Assembly (NCBI RefSeq): GCF_001642795.1
Contig: NZ_LKEH01000018.1
Span: 494,057-535,389, forward strand
Source of the DNA: Pseudomonas viridiflava
GTDB lineage: Bacteria > Pseudomonadota > Gammaproteobacteria > Pseudomonadales > Pseudomonadaceae
Direction of reading: 5' to 3'
DNA length: 41,333 bases
Each line of letters opens with the position of its first letter. Within the stretch, counting starts at the first letter, position 1. Made by a program: the position numbers and the translations under genes. This document shows positions 17,887 to 26,883 of the stretch, piece after piece. The notes beneath the pieces are model-generated. The model was given only the letters and a program-made list of their open reading frames with translations. It made no database searches and was not told where the DNA came from.

Positions 17887-19335
17887 GTGACTCAGAAGCC
17901 CGACCAGTGTCTTGGTGAATGGATCGATCGTGAAGCCCTCGCCGAGGCGATGATCCCGCTTATCGGTCAGCTCTACCGCAATAACAATGTGGTGAGTTCG
18001 ATCTATGGCCGCAGCCTGATCAACCGTTCAGTCATCGCGATTCTCAAAGCTCACCGCTTTGCGCGCCATCGTCAGTCCGATGCGAGCGAGTTGTCCGTAC
18101 ACGAGACTTTCCCGCTCATCAAGGCGATGAGCGAGCTTAAACTGGGCGCCGCTTCGGTGGACCTGGGCAAGCTGGCGGTCAAGTTCAAGACCGAAGGCAA
18201 TGGCCGTACGCCTGAGCAGTTCGTGCGTGACGAACTGGCCAGTGTTGTAGGTCAGCAGAACACCAGCCCGCGCAAGGGTACTGATGTTGTGCTGTACGGT
18301 TTTGGTCGCATCGGCCGCCTGCTGGCGCGCATCCTGATCGAAAAAACCGGTGGCGGCGACGGCCTGCGCCTGCGCGCCATCGTGGTCCGCAAAGGCGCGG
18401 AAAACGATCTGGTCAAGCGTGCCAGCCTGCTGCGTCGCGATTCGGTGCACGGTCCGTTCGACGGCACCATCACCATCGACGAAGCCAACAGCACCATTAC
18501 TGCCAACGGTAACCTGATCCAGGTGATCTACGCCAAGAACCCGACCGAGGTGGATTACACCCAGTACGGGATCAAGGACGCTCTGCTGGTGGACAACACA
18601 GGTGTATGGCGTGATGCCGACGGTCTGGGCCAGCACCTGTCCTGCCCGGGCATCGACCGCGTCGTACTGACTGCGCCGGGCAAAGGCAAGCTGAAGAACA
18701 TCGTGCACGGCATCAACCACGGTGAAATCACTGCTGACGACAAGATCGTTTCCGCAGCGTCCTGCACCACCAACGCCATCGTGCCGGTGCTCAAGGCCGT
18801 CAACGACAAGTTCGGCATCGTCAACGGTCACGTCGAAACGGTTCACTCGTACACCAACGACCAGAACCTGATCGACAACTTCCACAAGGGCGACCGTCGT
18901 GGTCGCAGCGCCGCGCTGAACATGGTCATCACCGAAACCGGTGCTGCCACAGCGGCTGCCAAGGCTCTGCCTGAGCTGGCCGGGAAGCTGACCGGCAACG
19001 CGATCCGCGTTCCGACGCCAAACGTGTCCATGGCTATTCTCAACCTGAACCTCGACAAGCAGACCACTCGCGAAGAAATGAACGAGTACCTGCGCTACAT
19101 GGCGCTGCATTCAGACCTGCACAAGCAGATCGACTTCGTGAACTCGCAGGAAGTGGTGTCCACTGACTTCGTGGGTTCGCGTCACGCCGGTGTCGTGGAT
19201 GCCGAAGCGACCATCGTCAACGATAACCGCGTTGTCCTGTACGTCTGGTACGACAACGAATTCGGTTACAGCCATCAGGTGGTTCGCGTGATGGAAGACA
19301 TGGCCGACGTCAATCCGCCAGCCTTCCCGCAGTAA
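17887..19335 (+). CDS. gap: glyceraldehyde-3-phosphate dehydrogenase, long form
   Basis: A 482-aa GAPDH, about 140 residues longer than the usual enzyme. The extra N-terminal helical part (MTQKPDQCLGEWIDREALA to about residue 130) is shared by the second Pseudomonas GAPDH (PA3001 type). Then come the Rossmann motif YGFGRIGRL, the catalytic Cys in SCTTNAIVPV, the substrate loop KGDRRGRSAALN and the C-terminal YDNEFGYSHQVVRV. It interconverts glyceraldehyde-3-P and 1,3-bisphosphoglycerate; its direction in this organism is not shown. GTG at 17887 is chosen because GGAAGG lies 5 nt upstream; an ATG at 17872 would bury that site. A strong terminator follows. Confidence 0.95.
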   Translation: MTQKPDQCLGEWIDREALAEAMIPLIGQLYRNNNVVSSIYGRSLINRSVIAILKAHRFARHRQSDASELSVHETFPLIKAMSELKLGAASVDLGKLAVKFKTEGNGRTPEQFVRDELASVVGQQNTSPRKGTDVVLYGFGRIGRLLARILIEKTGGGDGLRLRAIVVRKGAENDLVKRASLLRRDSVHGPFDGTITIDEANSTITANGNLIQVIYAKNPTEVDYTQYGIKDALLVDNTGVWRDADGLGQHLSCPGIDRVVLTAPGKGKLKNIVHGINHGEITADDKIVSAASCTTNAIVPVLKAVNDKFGIVNGHVETVHSYTNDQNLIDNFHKGDRRGRSAALNMVITETGAATAAAKALPELAGKLTGNAIRVPTPNVSMAILNLNLDKQTTREEMNEYLRYMALHSDLHKQIDFVNSQEVVSTDFVGSRHAGVVDAEATIVNDNRVVLYVWYDNEFGYSHQVVRVMEDMADVNPPAFPQ

Positions 19336-19376
19336 ACATGCGCAGCCCGGTCAGTCCGGGTAGTGTGTGACGAAAG

Positions 19377-19413
19377 GGCCGGATCCTGTGCAGACAGGGT
19401 CCGGCCTTTTTTT
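19377..19413 (+). terminator. terminator of gap
   Basis: Thirteen-base stem GGCCGGATCCTGT/ACAGGGTCCGGCC with one G-T pair and a GCAG loop, followed by seven T. Confidence 0.92.
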
Positions 19414-19507
19414 GCGTGTTGGTTGCGACGACAGATCATGGGAAGATCGACGCCCGCGGCGCTGGGCTGACAGCCGCGCAGACAATGGCTCATGGAAGGG
19501 GGTTCGG

Positions 19508-20773
19508 ATGAACGATGGTTCGGTCATGGATGGCTCGCAAAAACACCTCAAAACCAGTTTCTTCTTTCTGTTCCTGACGATCTTCATTCCTTTCGGTCTG
19601 GGGCATTTCGTTTCCTACCTGTTCCGTACCGTCAATGCCGTGATCTATGTGGATCTGCAGGCCGACCTGAGCCTGCCTGCCAGCAGCCTCGGGTTGCTGA
19701 CCGGCGTGTACTTCCTGACCTTTGCCGCTGCGCAGATTCCACTGGGCGTGATGCTGGATCGTTATGGGCCACGCAGTGTGCAGGCGCCGATGCTGCTGTT
19801 TTCAGTGCTGGGTTCGATCATCTTCAGCCTGTCCAGCACCGAGACCGGCCTGCTGATCGGGCGTGGATTGATCGGCCTGGGCGTAGCGGGCTCGTTGATG
19901 AGCGCCATCAAGGCCTGCGCCATCTGGCTGCCGGTCGAACGCCTGCCGTTGAGCACCGCCTGCCTGCTGTCGATTGGCGGCCTCGGTGCGATGGCATCCA
20001 CCACGCCACTGCATTTGCTGCTCGACTGGTTCACCTGGCGTGAGGCGTTTCTGATCCTGGCGCTGCTGACCTTCTGCGTTGCGGGAATCATTCATTTCAG
20101 TGTGCCCAGGACCTACGAAGCCCGGCCTGCGAGATTTGCCGACATGTTTGCCGCCGTCGGCAGGCTGTACGCCTCGTGGACGTTCTGGCGATTGGCGCTG
20201 TATTCGGTGTTCGCTCATGCCATCTACATGTCGGTGCTGTCGTTGTGGATGGGGCCGTGGCTGCATGACGTGGCCGGCCTGAGCGAATCTGCCATGGCCC
20301 GCGTGCTGCTGTTCGGAGCGGTGGCGATGGTCGCAGGCTCCCTGGCTTTCGGCACCATCACGGATTATCTGCGCCGCTTCGGCGTGCAGCCGATCATGGT
20401 CTGCGGCGCTGGCATGGCGATCTTCATTGGTGTTCAGGCGCTCATGATCAGCGGTTTGCCGGTGTCGCCTTATCTGATCGCCATGGGTTTCAGCTTCTTT
20501 GGCACCTCGACCACCATGAATTACGCCATCGTGGCGCAATCGGTTCCGCCGGAACTGGCCGGAAGGGTGAGCTCTTCGTTCAACCTGGTGGTGTTTGTGT
20601 TGGCGTTCGTTCTGCAATGGCTGGCGGGGGCCGTGTTGAACCTCTGGCCGACCCTTGAGGGCGTCGCACATCCGGTCGAGGCCTATCAGTGGTCGCTCGG
20701 ACTGATGATTGCGCTGCAGGTGCCGGGGCTGTTGCTGTGGATGAGTTTCAGGCCGTGGCAGCTCAAAGGGTGA
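19508..20773 (+). CDS. MFS transporter
   Basis: A 421-aa major-facilitator protein with about 12 membrane helices. The cytoplasmic loop signature between helices 2 and 3 is GVMLDRYGPRS, and IGRGLIGLGVAGSLMSAIKA forms helix 4. The C-terminal half ends in ALQVPGLLLWMSFRP. The start MNDGSVMDGSQKHLK is preceded by GGAAGGGGG. The family does not reveal the substrate; the closest pattern is a general sugar-phosphate/organic-acid-type MFS. It lies between gap (ended by its terminator) and a histidine kinase 130 bp downstream, and could be transcribed alone. Confidence 0.88.
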   Translation: MNDGSVMDGSQKHLKTSFFFLFLTIFIPFGLGHFVSYLFRTVNAVIYVDLQADLSLPASSLGLLTGVYFLTFAAAQIPLGVMLDRYGPRSVQAPMLLFSVLGSIIFSLSSTETGLLIGRGLIGLGVAGSLMSAIKACAIWLPVERLPLSTACLLSIGGLGAMASTTPLHLLLDWFTWREAFLILALLTFCVAGIIHFSVPRTYEARPARFADMFAAVGRLYASWTFWRLALYSVFAHAIYMSVLSLWMGPWLHDVAGLSESAMARVLLFGAVAMVAGSLAFGTITDYLRRFGVQPIMVCGAGMAIFIGVQALMISGLPVSPYLIAMGFSFFGTSTTMNYAIVAQSVPPELAGRVSSSFNLVVFVLAFVLQWLAGAVLNLWPTLEGVAHPVEAYQWSLGLMIALQVPGLLLWMSFRPWQLKG

Positions 20774-20902
20774 GGTGATAAGCGATATAAATCGCCGGTG
20801 CGCGCCTAATACCTGTAGCTTCGCGTCCAGTTGCGTTGAATCGCAACCTGCATCGCACACTGTTTTGCGGAGCAATCTTCCCCAGGTAATGGAGTACACA
20901 GC

Positions 20903-22063
20903 ATGCGGTTGGCTGATTTCATCGTTCAGAATATCGAGCCCATCCTGCAGCAATGGGAAGACTTCGCGAAAACCATGACCCCGGCAGCAGAGGGTATGGA
21001 CACGGCGGCCTTGCGAGACCACGCCGAGCAAATGTTGCTCACGATAGCCGCCGATCTGCGAACCACGCAGACCCACGCGGCGAGAATCTCGAAGTCTCAT
21101 GGTGAGGCGCCGGACTCGCTGAGCCGCACCGCCGCCGAGACACACGCCGATACCCGGCAGGTCTCGGGCTTCACGATCGGTCAGATGATTGCCGAGTACC
21201 GGGCCTTGCGTACGAGCGTGCTCGTACTCTGGATGCCGCCCAAAGACGTGACTAAAGATCAGGAGATTTCGGACATTGTCCGGTTCAACGAGGCGATCGA
21301 TCAGGCGCTTGCCGAATCGGTAGTGACGTACACGCAGGCCGTCGACGCCGCGCGAAACGTCTTTCTCGGCATTCTCGGGCATGACCTGAGAAGCCCGTTG
21401 GGCGCGATCTCGCTGAGCGCCGAGGTGCTGTTGGGAGCGGGTGATCTGCCTCCAAAAGCCATTAAAAACGTGTCGCGTATTTTCACCAGTGTGAAACGAT
21501 CAGTCAGTATCGTCGGCGACCTGCTGGATTTCACTCGCACTCAGTTGGGCTCGGGTATTCCGGTGCGCAGGAGGGTGGACGATCTGGCGCAGGCCTGTGA
21601 AGCCATGGTCGAAGAGGCGCGCGCCTATCATCCTGATCGCAGTATCGTCCTGCTGTCCGAGCCCCGCCTTGCGGCAAGTTTCGACCGTTCCCGGATGGAA
21701 CAGGTCATTTCCAACCTGATCGGCAACGCGATCAAGCATGGCGACGCCGGCAGGGCCGTTACCGTGACATTGACCGACGAACAGGGCGTTGCCTGCCTGT
21801 CCGTCCACAATGAAGGCGCTCCGATTGAAGAGGTTGCCAAGGCCGGTCTTTTCAGTCCGATGGTTCGGCATCTCGCTGAAGGGGGTGTTGAATACGGTGC
21901 TGGCGCAGGGCTGGGGCTCGGGCTTTATATCGCATCCGCCATTGTCAGTGCCCATGAGGGCAGTATCGATGTGGATTCCGTTGCCGGCATGGGGACTACG
22001 TTCACGGTCAGAATTCCGTTATCACTGATCCTGTCCCCGGTATCGCTTCCCACCCTGCAGTGA
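20903..22063 (+). CDS. soluble histidine kinase with RsbRD-type N-terminal domain
   Basis: A 386-aa kinase without membrane helices. Residues about 10-145 resemble the RsbRD N-terminal domain (IEPILQQWEDF, then ALRDHAEQMLLTIAADL, then GFTIGQMIAEYRALRTS), a globin-like sensor found in stressosome proteins. The kinase part has the H box GHDLRSPLG with His160, the N box SNLIGNAIKHG and the G boxes VHNEGAPI and GAGLGLGLYI. All catalytic residues appear intact. The start ATG is preceded by GGAG. No response regulator is adjacent, so it is an orphan kinase; a cytoplasmic signal is inferred. A small Cys-rich protein gene follows after 88 bp and may be part of its unit. Confidence 0.9.
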   Translation: MRLADFIVQNIEPILQQWEDFAKTMTPAAEGMDTAALRDHAEQMLLTIAADLRTTQTHAARISKSHGEAPDSLSRTAAETHADTRQVSGFTIGQMIAEYRALRTSVLVLWMPPKDVTKDQEISDIVRFNEAIDQALAESVVTYTQAVDAARNVFLGILGHDLRSPLGAISLSAEVLLGAGDLPPKAIKNVSRIFTSVKRSVSIVGDLLDFTRTQLGSGIPVRRRVDDLAQACEAMVEEARAYHPDRSIVLLSEPRLAASFDRSRMEQVISNLIGNAIKHGDAGRAVTVTLTDEQGVACLSVHNEGAPIEEVAKAGLFSPMVRHLAEGGVEYGAGAGLGLGLYIASAIVSAHEGSIDVDSVAGMGTTFTVRIPLSLILSPVSLPTLQ

Positions 22064-22151
22064 TAAAAAAGGCCGTCGGTCAGATATACAGAAACTTGCG
22101 AGCATGCGTTCACTCACAGTCTTAAGACTGGGTTATTGGAGGGATGGGACG

Positions 22152-22406
22152 ATGATTGACGATCTCATCAAGTGGAACAGCCGCTGGCGGCTGAACAGGC
22201 GTGTGGTTTCCTGCAGAGTGTGTCTGGCGGGGCAGAAGGAGGCTGATCGCGGAGCCGTGTTCCTGCATTCCAAAGGCTGCTCGTGCGAGTACGAGAAATC
22301 AGATCCCTGGGCTGATTTGGACAAGGCGTGCGGGCAGGCAGCGGACTGGAATCCGCAGGTTGCCACCGGTGCCCCGTCTTATCATGCGAGGTATGGGGCG
22401 CGCTGA
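22152..22406 (+). CDS. small Cys-rich protein of unknown function
   Basis: An 84-aa protein, MIDDLIKWNSRWRLNRRVV then SCRVCLAGQK. Cys21 and Cys24 form CxxC and Cys43 and Cys45 form CxC (LHSKGCSCEYEK), with His39 nearby: a plausible zinc- or iron-binding knuckle. There is no signal peptide or membrane helix. GGAGGG lies before the ATG, and a strong terminator follows 54 nt after the stop. I do not recognise a family. It sits directly downstream of an orphan sensor kinase in the same orientation, which makes a regulatory or metal-linked role conceivable, but this is inference. Confidence 0.7.
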   Translation: MIDDLIKWNSRWRLNRRVVSCRVCLAGQKEADRGAVFLHSKGCSCEYEKSDPWADLDKACGQAADWNPQVATGAPSYHARYGAR

Positions 22407-22458
22407 AGAGCCGACGCTTGATCTGTCCCGGAGCGAATAAATGCAAGGTACAGATGTA

Positions 22459-22498
22459 GAAAACCCCGGTCTGAACGATGTCAGACCGGGGTTTTTTA
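22459..22498. terminator. bidirectional terminator
   Basis: Perfect 14-bp stem AAACCCCGGTCTGA/TCAGACCGGGGTTT with a 6-nt loop, T run on the right and A run on the left. It separates the convergent Cys-rich and citrate-transporter genes. Confidence 0.92.
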
Positions 22499-22518
22499 TT
22501 GCGCGCGGTGACCCGTAA

Positions 22519-23811
22519 TCAGGCGGTCGCTGCAGCGCCAGGTGCTTCGAGCTTCTGGCCGCCCTTGCGAAACAGGACCAGCGTTGCGACCAGGCCCAGC
22601 ACGGCAGCGCCGGTGAGCCAGATGCCCGGTGCAGCCTTGTTGCCCAATGCGTGGATCAGGTAGGTACAGGCTGCCGGGGTGAAACCACCGAAGGTAGCGG
22701 TGGCCAGGCTGTAGGCCAGCGAGAAACCGGTGGTGCGGACTTCGACCGGCATGATCTCGGTCAGCGCAACGACCATCGCGCCGTTGTAGGAGCCGTACAG
22801 GAAGGAGAACCACAGCTCGACCATCAGCAGGTGGCTGAAGCTTGGGTGATCTACCAGCCACGACAGGGCAGGGTAGGCGGTGGCAATGGCCAGCACCGTG
22901 GCAGCTATCAGCAGCGGCTTGCGTCCGATGCGGTCCGAGAACGAACCCATGATCGGCAGCCAGATGAAGTTCGACACACCCACACACACGGTAACCAGCA
23001 GGCTTTCAAGGTCTGTCAGGTTCAACTCGTTCTTGCCGAATGTCGGCGTGTAGGCCGTGATCAGGTAGAACGACACGGTAGTCATTACCACCAGCGCCAT
23101 GCCGCCCAGCACCAGACCGAAGTTCTGGCTGATCGAGCGAATTACTTCACGCAGGGTTGGACGATGCGTACGTGCTTCGAACTCGGGAGACTCTTCCAGC
23201 GAGCGGCGAATGATGAAGATGGCCGGTACGATCATGCAGCCGACCAGGAACGGTACACGCCAGCCCCAGTCAGTCATCTGCTCGGCGCTGAGCCAGTGGT
23301 TCAAGCCAACGCCCAAGAGGCCCGCGAATACCACTGCGGCCTGTTGGCTGGCGGACTGCCAGCTTACGAAAAAGCCCTTGCGACCCGGTGTCGAGATTTC
23401 AGCCAGATAGACCGAAACGCCACCCAGTTCCACACCAGCCGAAAAGCCCTGCAACAGACGCCCCAGCAGTACCAGCAACGGTGCAGCAACACCCAGCGTT
23501 GCATAGCCCGGTACACAGGCAATCAGCAGTGTGCCCATGGCCATCATGGCAAGGGTCACGATCAATCCTTTCCGGCGGCCATGACGGTCGATGTAGGCAC
23601 CCAGAAAAATTGCGCCCAGCGGACGCATCAGGAAGCCTGCGCCGAATGTCGCCAGCGACAGCATCAGGGATGCGAAGGCGCTGTCGGAGGGAAAGAAGGC
23701 TTTGGCAATGGCCGTGGCGTAAAAGCCATAGACCATAAAGTCGAACATTTCGAGGAAGTTACCGCTGACAACGCGAAAGATCGCCTTGCCCTTACTGGTT
23801 GTGGAGGCCAT
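22519..23811 (-). CDS. MHS-family MFS transporter, citrate/tricarballylate type
   Basis: A 430-aa proton symporter with 12 membrane helices. The MHS signatures are [14 protein letters not shown] between helices 2 and 3, [21 protein letters not shown] in helix 4, and a second loop [10 protein letters not shown]. The N-terminus ([18 protein letters not shown]) and whole pattern resemble CitA/CitH/TcuC citrate or tricarballylate transporters. The substrate is assigned by resemblance only. The ribosome site is weak (AGCGAG). Two palindromes lie about 100-150 bp upstream and may be operators. Downstream it shares a bidirectional terminator. No tcuAB-like gene is next to it. Confidence 0.88.
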   Translation of the reverse strand: MASTTSKGKAIFRVVSGNFLEMFDFMVYGFYATAIAKAFFPSDSAFASLMLSLATFGAGFLMRPLGAIFLGAYIDRHGRRKGLIVTLAMMAMGTLLIACVPGYATLGVAAPLLVLLGRLLQGFSAGVELGGVSVYLAEISTPGRKGFFVSWQSASQQAAVVFAGLLGVGLNHWLSAEQMTDWGWRVPFLVGCMIVPAIFIIRRSLEESPEFEARTHRPTLREVIRSISQNFGLVLGGMALVVMTTVSFYLITAYTPTFGKNELNLTDLESLLVTVCVGVSNFIWLPIMGSFSDRIGRKPLLIAATVLAIATAYPALSWLVDHPSFSHLLMVELWFSFLYGSYNGAMVVALTEIMPVEVRTTGFSLAYSLATATFGGFTPAACTYLIHALGNKAAPGIWLTGAAVLGLVATLVLFRKGGQKLEAPGAAATA

Positions 23812-23907
23812 TTAGTTACTCGCTCAGGCTCATCGGCTTGTAGGCCGTTGTCGTTTTTATCCCGCATGCGTCACAACAGCGACGTATCCCGCTCATCATG
23901 CACATTT

Positions 23908-23924
23908 GTAACAGTATGTGTTAC
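23908..23924. promoter_or_regulatory. palindrome GTAACA-N5-TGTTAC
   Basis: Perfect 6+6 dyad with a 5-nt spacer, 97 bp upstream of the citrate-type transporter start. It is suitable for a GntR- or TetR-like dimer; no such regulator is in the window. Confidence 0.45.
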
Positions 23925-23949
23925 GTGGCTCAAAGACAACCGTTTCGGG

Positions 23950-23964
23950 AATTAACGGTTAATT
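23950..23964. promoter_or_regulatory. palindrome AATTAAC-G-GTTAATT
   Basis: Perfect 7+7 dyad with one central base, just upstream of TTGACA at 23974. It could be an operator acting on either divergent gene. Confidence 0.4.
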
Positions 23965-24276
23965 GGCAGGGACTTGACAGCGCTGAGAGCATGCAGAACT
24001 ACGCGTATTAATTGAATGGCTCGACTGTTATACCGGACGGGTTATGAGCGACGTCGCCGCTTGTCCGAAATTGTCGTGGCACTTGTCGGGCTTTACCGGA
24101 CATTGGGCGGTAACAGCATTGAGGATGGAGGGCGTGACAGAAGTGAATGGCCGTTTCGGCCTTGCCCGACGCTGCCGTGCAAGGCACTCTTGCAGGCTTT
24201 TGACCTCGTGGTGTTTCGTCGTGAACGCGAGTGCTTCAGAACGTGTATTCAAGACACTGACGTGCGGGAAGCTGAT

Positions 24277-25311
24277 TTGCAGGGAATAGGTTCAAGAGGG
24301 CTGGGCAGGTTTGCGGTATGCCTGTTGCTGGTCATCTGCAGTGGCTGCGAGCAACAGCGGGCACTGGAGAGCTTTGGCGGGCCGACCATGGGCAATCACT
24401 ATTCAGTGGTTTATGCGCATGACGTCACAACGCCTGATCGCGCCCATCTGCAGGCCGAAGTCGAGACCGTGCTGGCCGAAGTGGATCAGCAAATGTCGAC
24501 CTGGCGGCTCGATTCGGACATAAGCCGTTTCAATCTGCTGCCCGCCAACAGTTGCCAGTACATGCCACCCGCCGTGCTGGAGCTCGTTGATGTCGGCAGG
24601 CAGTTGTCGCAGGCAAGTAACGGGGCCTTCGACCTCACGGTCGAGCCGTTGATGGAGCTATGGGGTTTTGGTGCCCATGCGTCGAAGACACAGCAGGTAC
24701 CCTCCGCACCGCAACTGACGCGTGCGCGCGGCCAGATCGGTTATCGCAACCTGCGCATCGACGGTCAGCGACTGTGCAAGGACGCCGCCGTGCAGGTGGA
24801 TCTCAACAGCCTTGCGGCGGGCCATACCGTTGATCGTATTGCCCGTTTTCTGGACGCGGCCGGCGTGCACGATTATATGGTGCAGGCCATGGGTGAAATG
24901 CGCGTCAAGGGTCGAAAGCCGGACGGTGCACCTTGGCGGGTCAAGCTGGAAGCGCCTCGAGACGATCGAGAGACGGCGCAGAAAATCTTTCAGCTGGACG
25001 ACTATAGTGTCTCCACATCCGGTGATTACCGTGATCATTTCGAGCATGGTCGTCACGCGCGTTCGCGTACCTTTGATGCGCTGACCGGTCTGCCGGTGAG
25101 TCATGCCCTTGCTTCGGTGACTGTGCTTCATCCCTCGGCCATGATGGCTGACGGGCTGTCGTCGATGTTGTTGATTCTCGGGCCGGAGCGGGGATGGAAT
25201 TACGCGCAAGAGCATCAAATTGCTGCTTTTTTTGTGATTCGTGCCGATAAGCGCTTTATCATTCACAGCAACGCGTCGTTCGACCGGCTCGTGACGGAGC
25301 AGCCACTGTAA
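24277..25311 (+). CDS. ApbE-like FAD:protein FMN transferase, degenerate, lipoprotein
   Basis: A 344-aa periplasmic lipoprotein of the ApbE fold. The N-terminus gives MQGIGSRGLGRFAVCLLLVI followed by CSGC, a signal with an atypical lipobox. Family landmarks follow: GPTMGNHYSVVY, DQQMSTWRLDSDISRFN, LTVEPLMELWGFG, STSGDYRDHFE and ADGLSSMLLILG. Several conserved positions differ: the usual GG pair is MG in QAMGEMRVKG, and the usual Ser-His-x-Ile-Asp-Pro segment is SRTFDALTG, so the conserved His is Arg. Activity is therefore doubtful. The start is uncertain: TTG 24277 has GGGAAG 5 nt upstream, and GTG 24262 is the alternative. It lies next to sthA, as ApbE does in P. aeruginosa, but no nqr gene is here. 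Confidence 0.75.
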   Translation: MQGIGSRGLGRFAVCLLLVICSGCEQQRALESFGGPTMGNHYSVVYAHDVTTPDRAHLQAEVETVLAEVDQQMSTWRLDSDISRFNLLPANSCQYMPPAVLELVDVGRQLSQASNGAFDLTVEPLMELWGFGAHASKTQQVPSAPQLTRARGQIGYRNLRIDGQRLCKDAAVQVDLNSLAAGHTVDRIARFLDAAGVHDYMVQAMGEMRVKGRKPDGAPWRVKLEAPRDDRETAQKIFQLDDYSVSTSGDYRDHFEHGRHARSRTFDALTGLPVSHALASVTVLHPSAMMADGLSSMLLILGPERGWNYAQEHQIAAFFVIRADKRFIIHSNASFDRLVTEQPL

Positions 25312-25446
25312 GTGCGGCACAGACAAAAGTGGCCTTCGACGCGACCAAGGGTTAATGTTCGCCGCCTCGGCGCAGCGCTAGACTGCGCCGCGTGATTTAG
25401 CCAGAGATGCCAGAGTGGCGCCTCGGACTGTTCTAAAGGAGTACGC

Positions 25447-26841
25447 ATGGCTGTCTACAACTACGACGTAGTGGTACTGGGTTCCGGCCCAGCCGGAGAA
25501 GGCGCGGCAATGAATGCCGCGAAGGCGGGACGCAAGGTCGCCATGGTCGACAGCCGTCGGCAAGTGGGCGGCAACTGCACTCATTTGGGCACCATCCCGT
25601 CCAAGGCACTGCGTCACTCGGTCAAACAGATCATTCAGTTCAACACCAACCCCATGTTCCGGGCCATTGGCGAGCCGCGCTGGTTTTCGTTTCCGGATGT
25701 GTTGAAAAACGCGGAGATGGTCATCTCCAAGCAGGTGGCCTCGCGCACTGCCTACTACGCCCGCAACCGGGTCGATGTGTTCTTTGGGACAGGCAGTTTC
25801 GCCGACGAGAACAGCATCAACGTGGTCTGCGCCAATGGCGTCATGGAAAAACTGGTCGCCAACCAGATCATCATCGCCACCGGCTCGCGTCCTTACCGTC
25901 CTGCAGACATCGACTTCAGCCACAAGCGTATCTACGACAGCGACACCATCCTCAGCCTGGGGCACACCCCGCGCAAGCTGATCATCTACGGTGCTGGCGT
26001 AATCGGCTGTGAATACGCGTCGATCTTCAGCGGTCTTGGCGTACTGGTCGAACTAGTGGACAACCGCGACCAGTTGCTGAGCTTCCTCGATACCGAGATT
26101 TCGCAGGCGCTGAGCTATCACTTCAGCAACAACAACGTAATGGTTCGCCACAACGAAGAATACGAAAAGGTCGAAGGCCTGGATAACGGGGTGATTCTGC
26201 ACCTCAAGTCCGGCAAGAAGATCAAGGCCGATGCCTTGCTGTGGTGTAACGGGCGTACCGGCAACACCGACAAGCTGGGGCTGGAAAACATCGGCCTCAA
26301 GGCCAATGGGCGTGGCCAGATCGAAGTCGATGAGACCTATCGCACCAGCGTTGCCAGTGTTTACGGTGCAGGCGATGTGATCGGCTGGCCGAGTCTGGCC
26401 AGCGCGGCGTACGACCAGGGGCGCTCGGCGGCGGGCAGCGTCGTCGACAACGGCAGTTGGCGTTATGTGAATGACGTGCCGACTGGCATCTACACCATTC
26501 CCGAGATCAGCTCGATCGGCAAGAACGAGCATGAGTTGACCCAGGCCAAGGTGCCATACGAAGTGGGCAAGGCGTTCTTCAAGGGCATGGCGCGTGCGCA
26601 GATCTCCGGCGAACGCGTGGGGATGCTGAAGATCCTGTTCCACCGCGAGACGCTGGAAGTGCTGGGTGTGCACTGCTTCGGCGACCAGGCGTCGGAGATC
26701 GTGCACATCGGTCAGGCGATCATGAATCAGCCGGGCGAAGCCAACTCGATCAAGTATTTCGTGAACACCACGTTCAACTACCCGACCATGGCCGAAGCCT
26801 ATCGGGTAGCCGCTTACGATGGCCTCAACCGGCTTTTTTGA
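25447..26841 (+). CDS. sthA: soluble pyridine nucleotide transhydrogenase
   Basis: A 464-aa FAD flavoprotein that transfers hydride between NADPH and NAD+, balancing the two pools in the cytoplasm. FAD motif [17 protein letters not shown] opens the protein. The usual redox-active CxxxxC is absent, replaced by [10 protein letters not shown], as is characteristic of SthA rather than lipoamide dehydrogenase. The NAD(P) motif is [18 protein letters not shown], and [17 protein letters not shown] closes the FAD site. The C-terminus ([18 protein letters not shown]) is typical. AAGGAG lies 6 nt before the ATG. It is monocistronic and convergent with the phosphodiesterase gene. Confidence 0.96.
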   Translation: MAVYNYDVVVLGSGPAGEGAAMNAAKAGRKVAMVDSRRQVGGNCTHLGTIPSKALRHSVKQIIQFNTNPMFRAIGEPRWFSFPDVLKNAEMVISKQVASRTAYYARNRVDVFFGTGSFADENSINVVCANGVMEKLVANQIIIATGSRPYRPADIDFSHKRIYDSDTILSLGHTPRKLIIYGAGVIGCEYASIFSGLGVLVELVDNRDQLLSFLDTEISQALSYHFSNNNVMVRHNEEYEKVEGLDNGVILHLKSGKKIKADALLWCNGRTGNTDKLGLENIGLKANGRGQIEVDETYRTSVASVYGAGDVIGWPSLASAAYDQGRSAAGSVVDNGSWRYVNDVPTGIYTIPEISSIGKNEHELTQAKVPYEVGKAFFKGMARAQISGERVGMLKILFHRETLEVLGVHCFGDQASEIVHIGQAIMNQPGEANSIKYFVNTTFNYPTMAEAYRVAAYDGLNRLF

Positions 26842-26847
26842 GCGACT

Positions 26848-26872
26848 CCGGCCGGTGGCCTGAGCCGGCCGG
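26848..26872. other. GC-rich stem-loop between convergent genes
   Basis: CCGGCCGG occurs twice (26848-26855 and 26865-26872) and can pair across a 9-nt loop. There is no T run on either strand. It could stop transcription weakly between sthA and the phosphodiesterase gene. Confidence 0.35.
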
Positions 26873-26883
26873 GGCGACCGATT

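Larger units (their letters stand above)
23812..24276. other. 465-bp intergenic region between citrate-type transporter and ApbE-like gene
   Basis: Divergent promoter region. It contains two palindromes (23908-23924 and 23950-23964) and a TTGACA box at 23974-23979 without a good -10 partner. A frame from ATG 24016 runs into the ApbE-like gene, but its first 87 residues look non-coding. Confidence 0.55.

Noticed and set aside
24016..24276. ATG start at 24016 for the ApbE-like gene
   Set aside because: The added 87 residues look random and would place the signal peptide inside the protein; TTG 24277 with GGGAAG fits a secreted protein.
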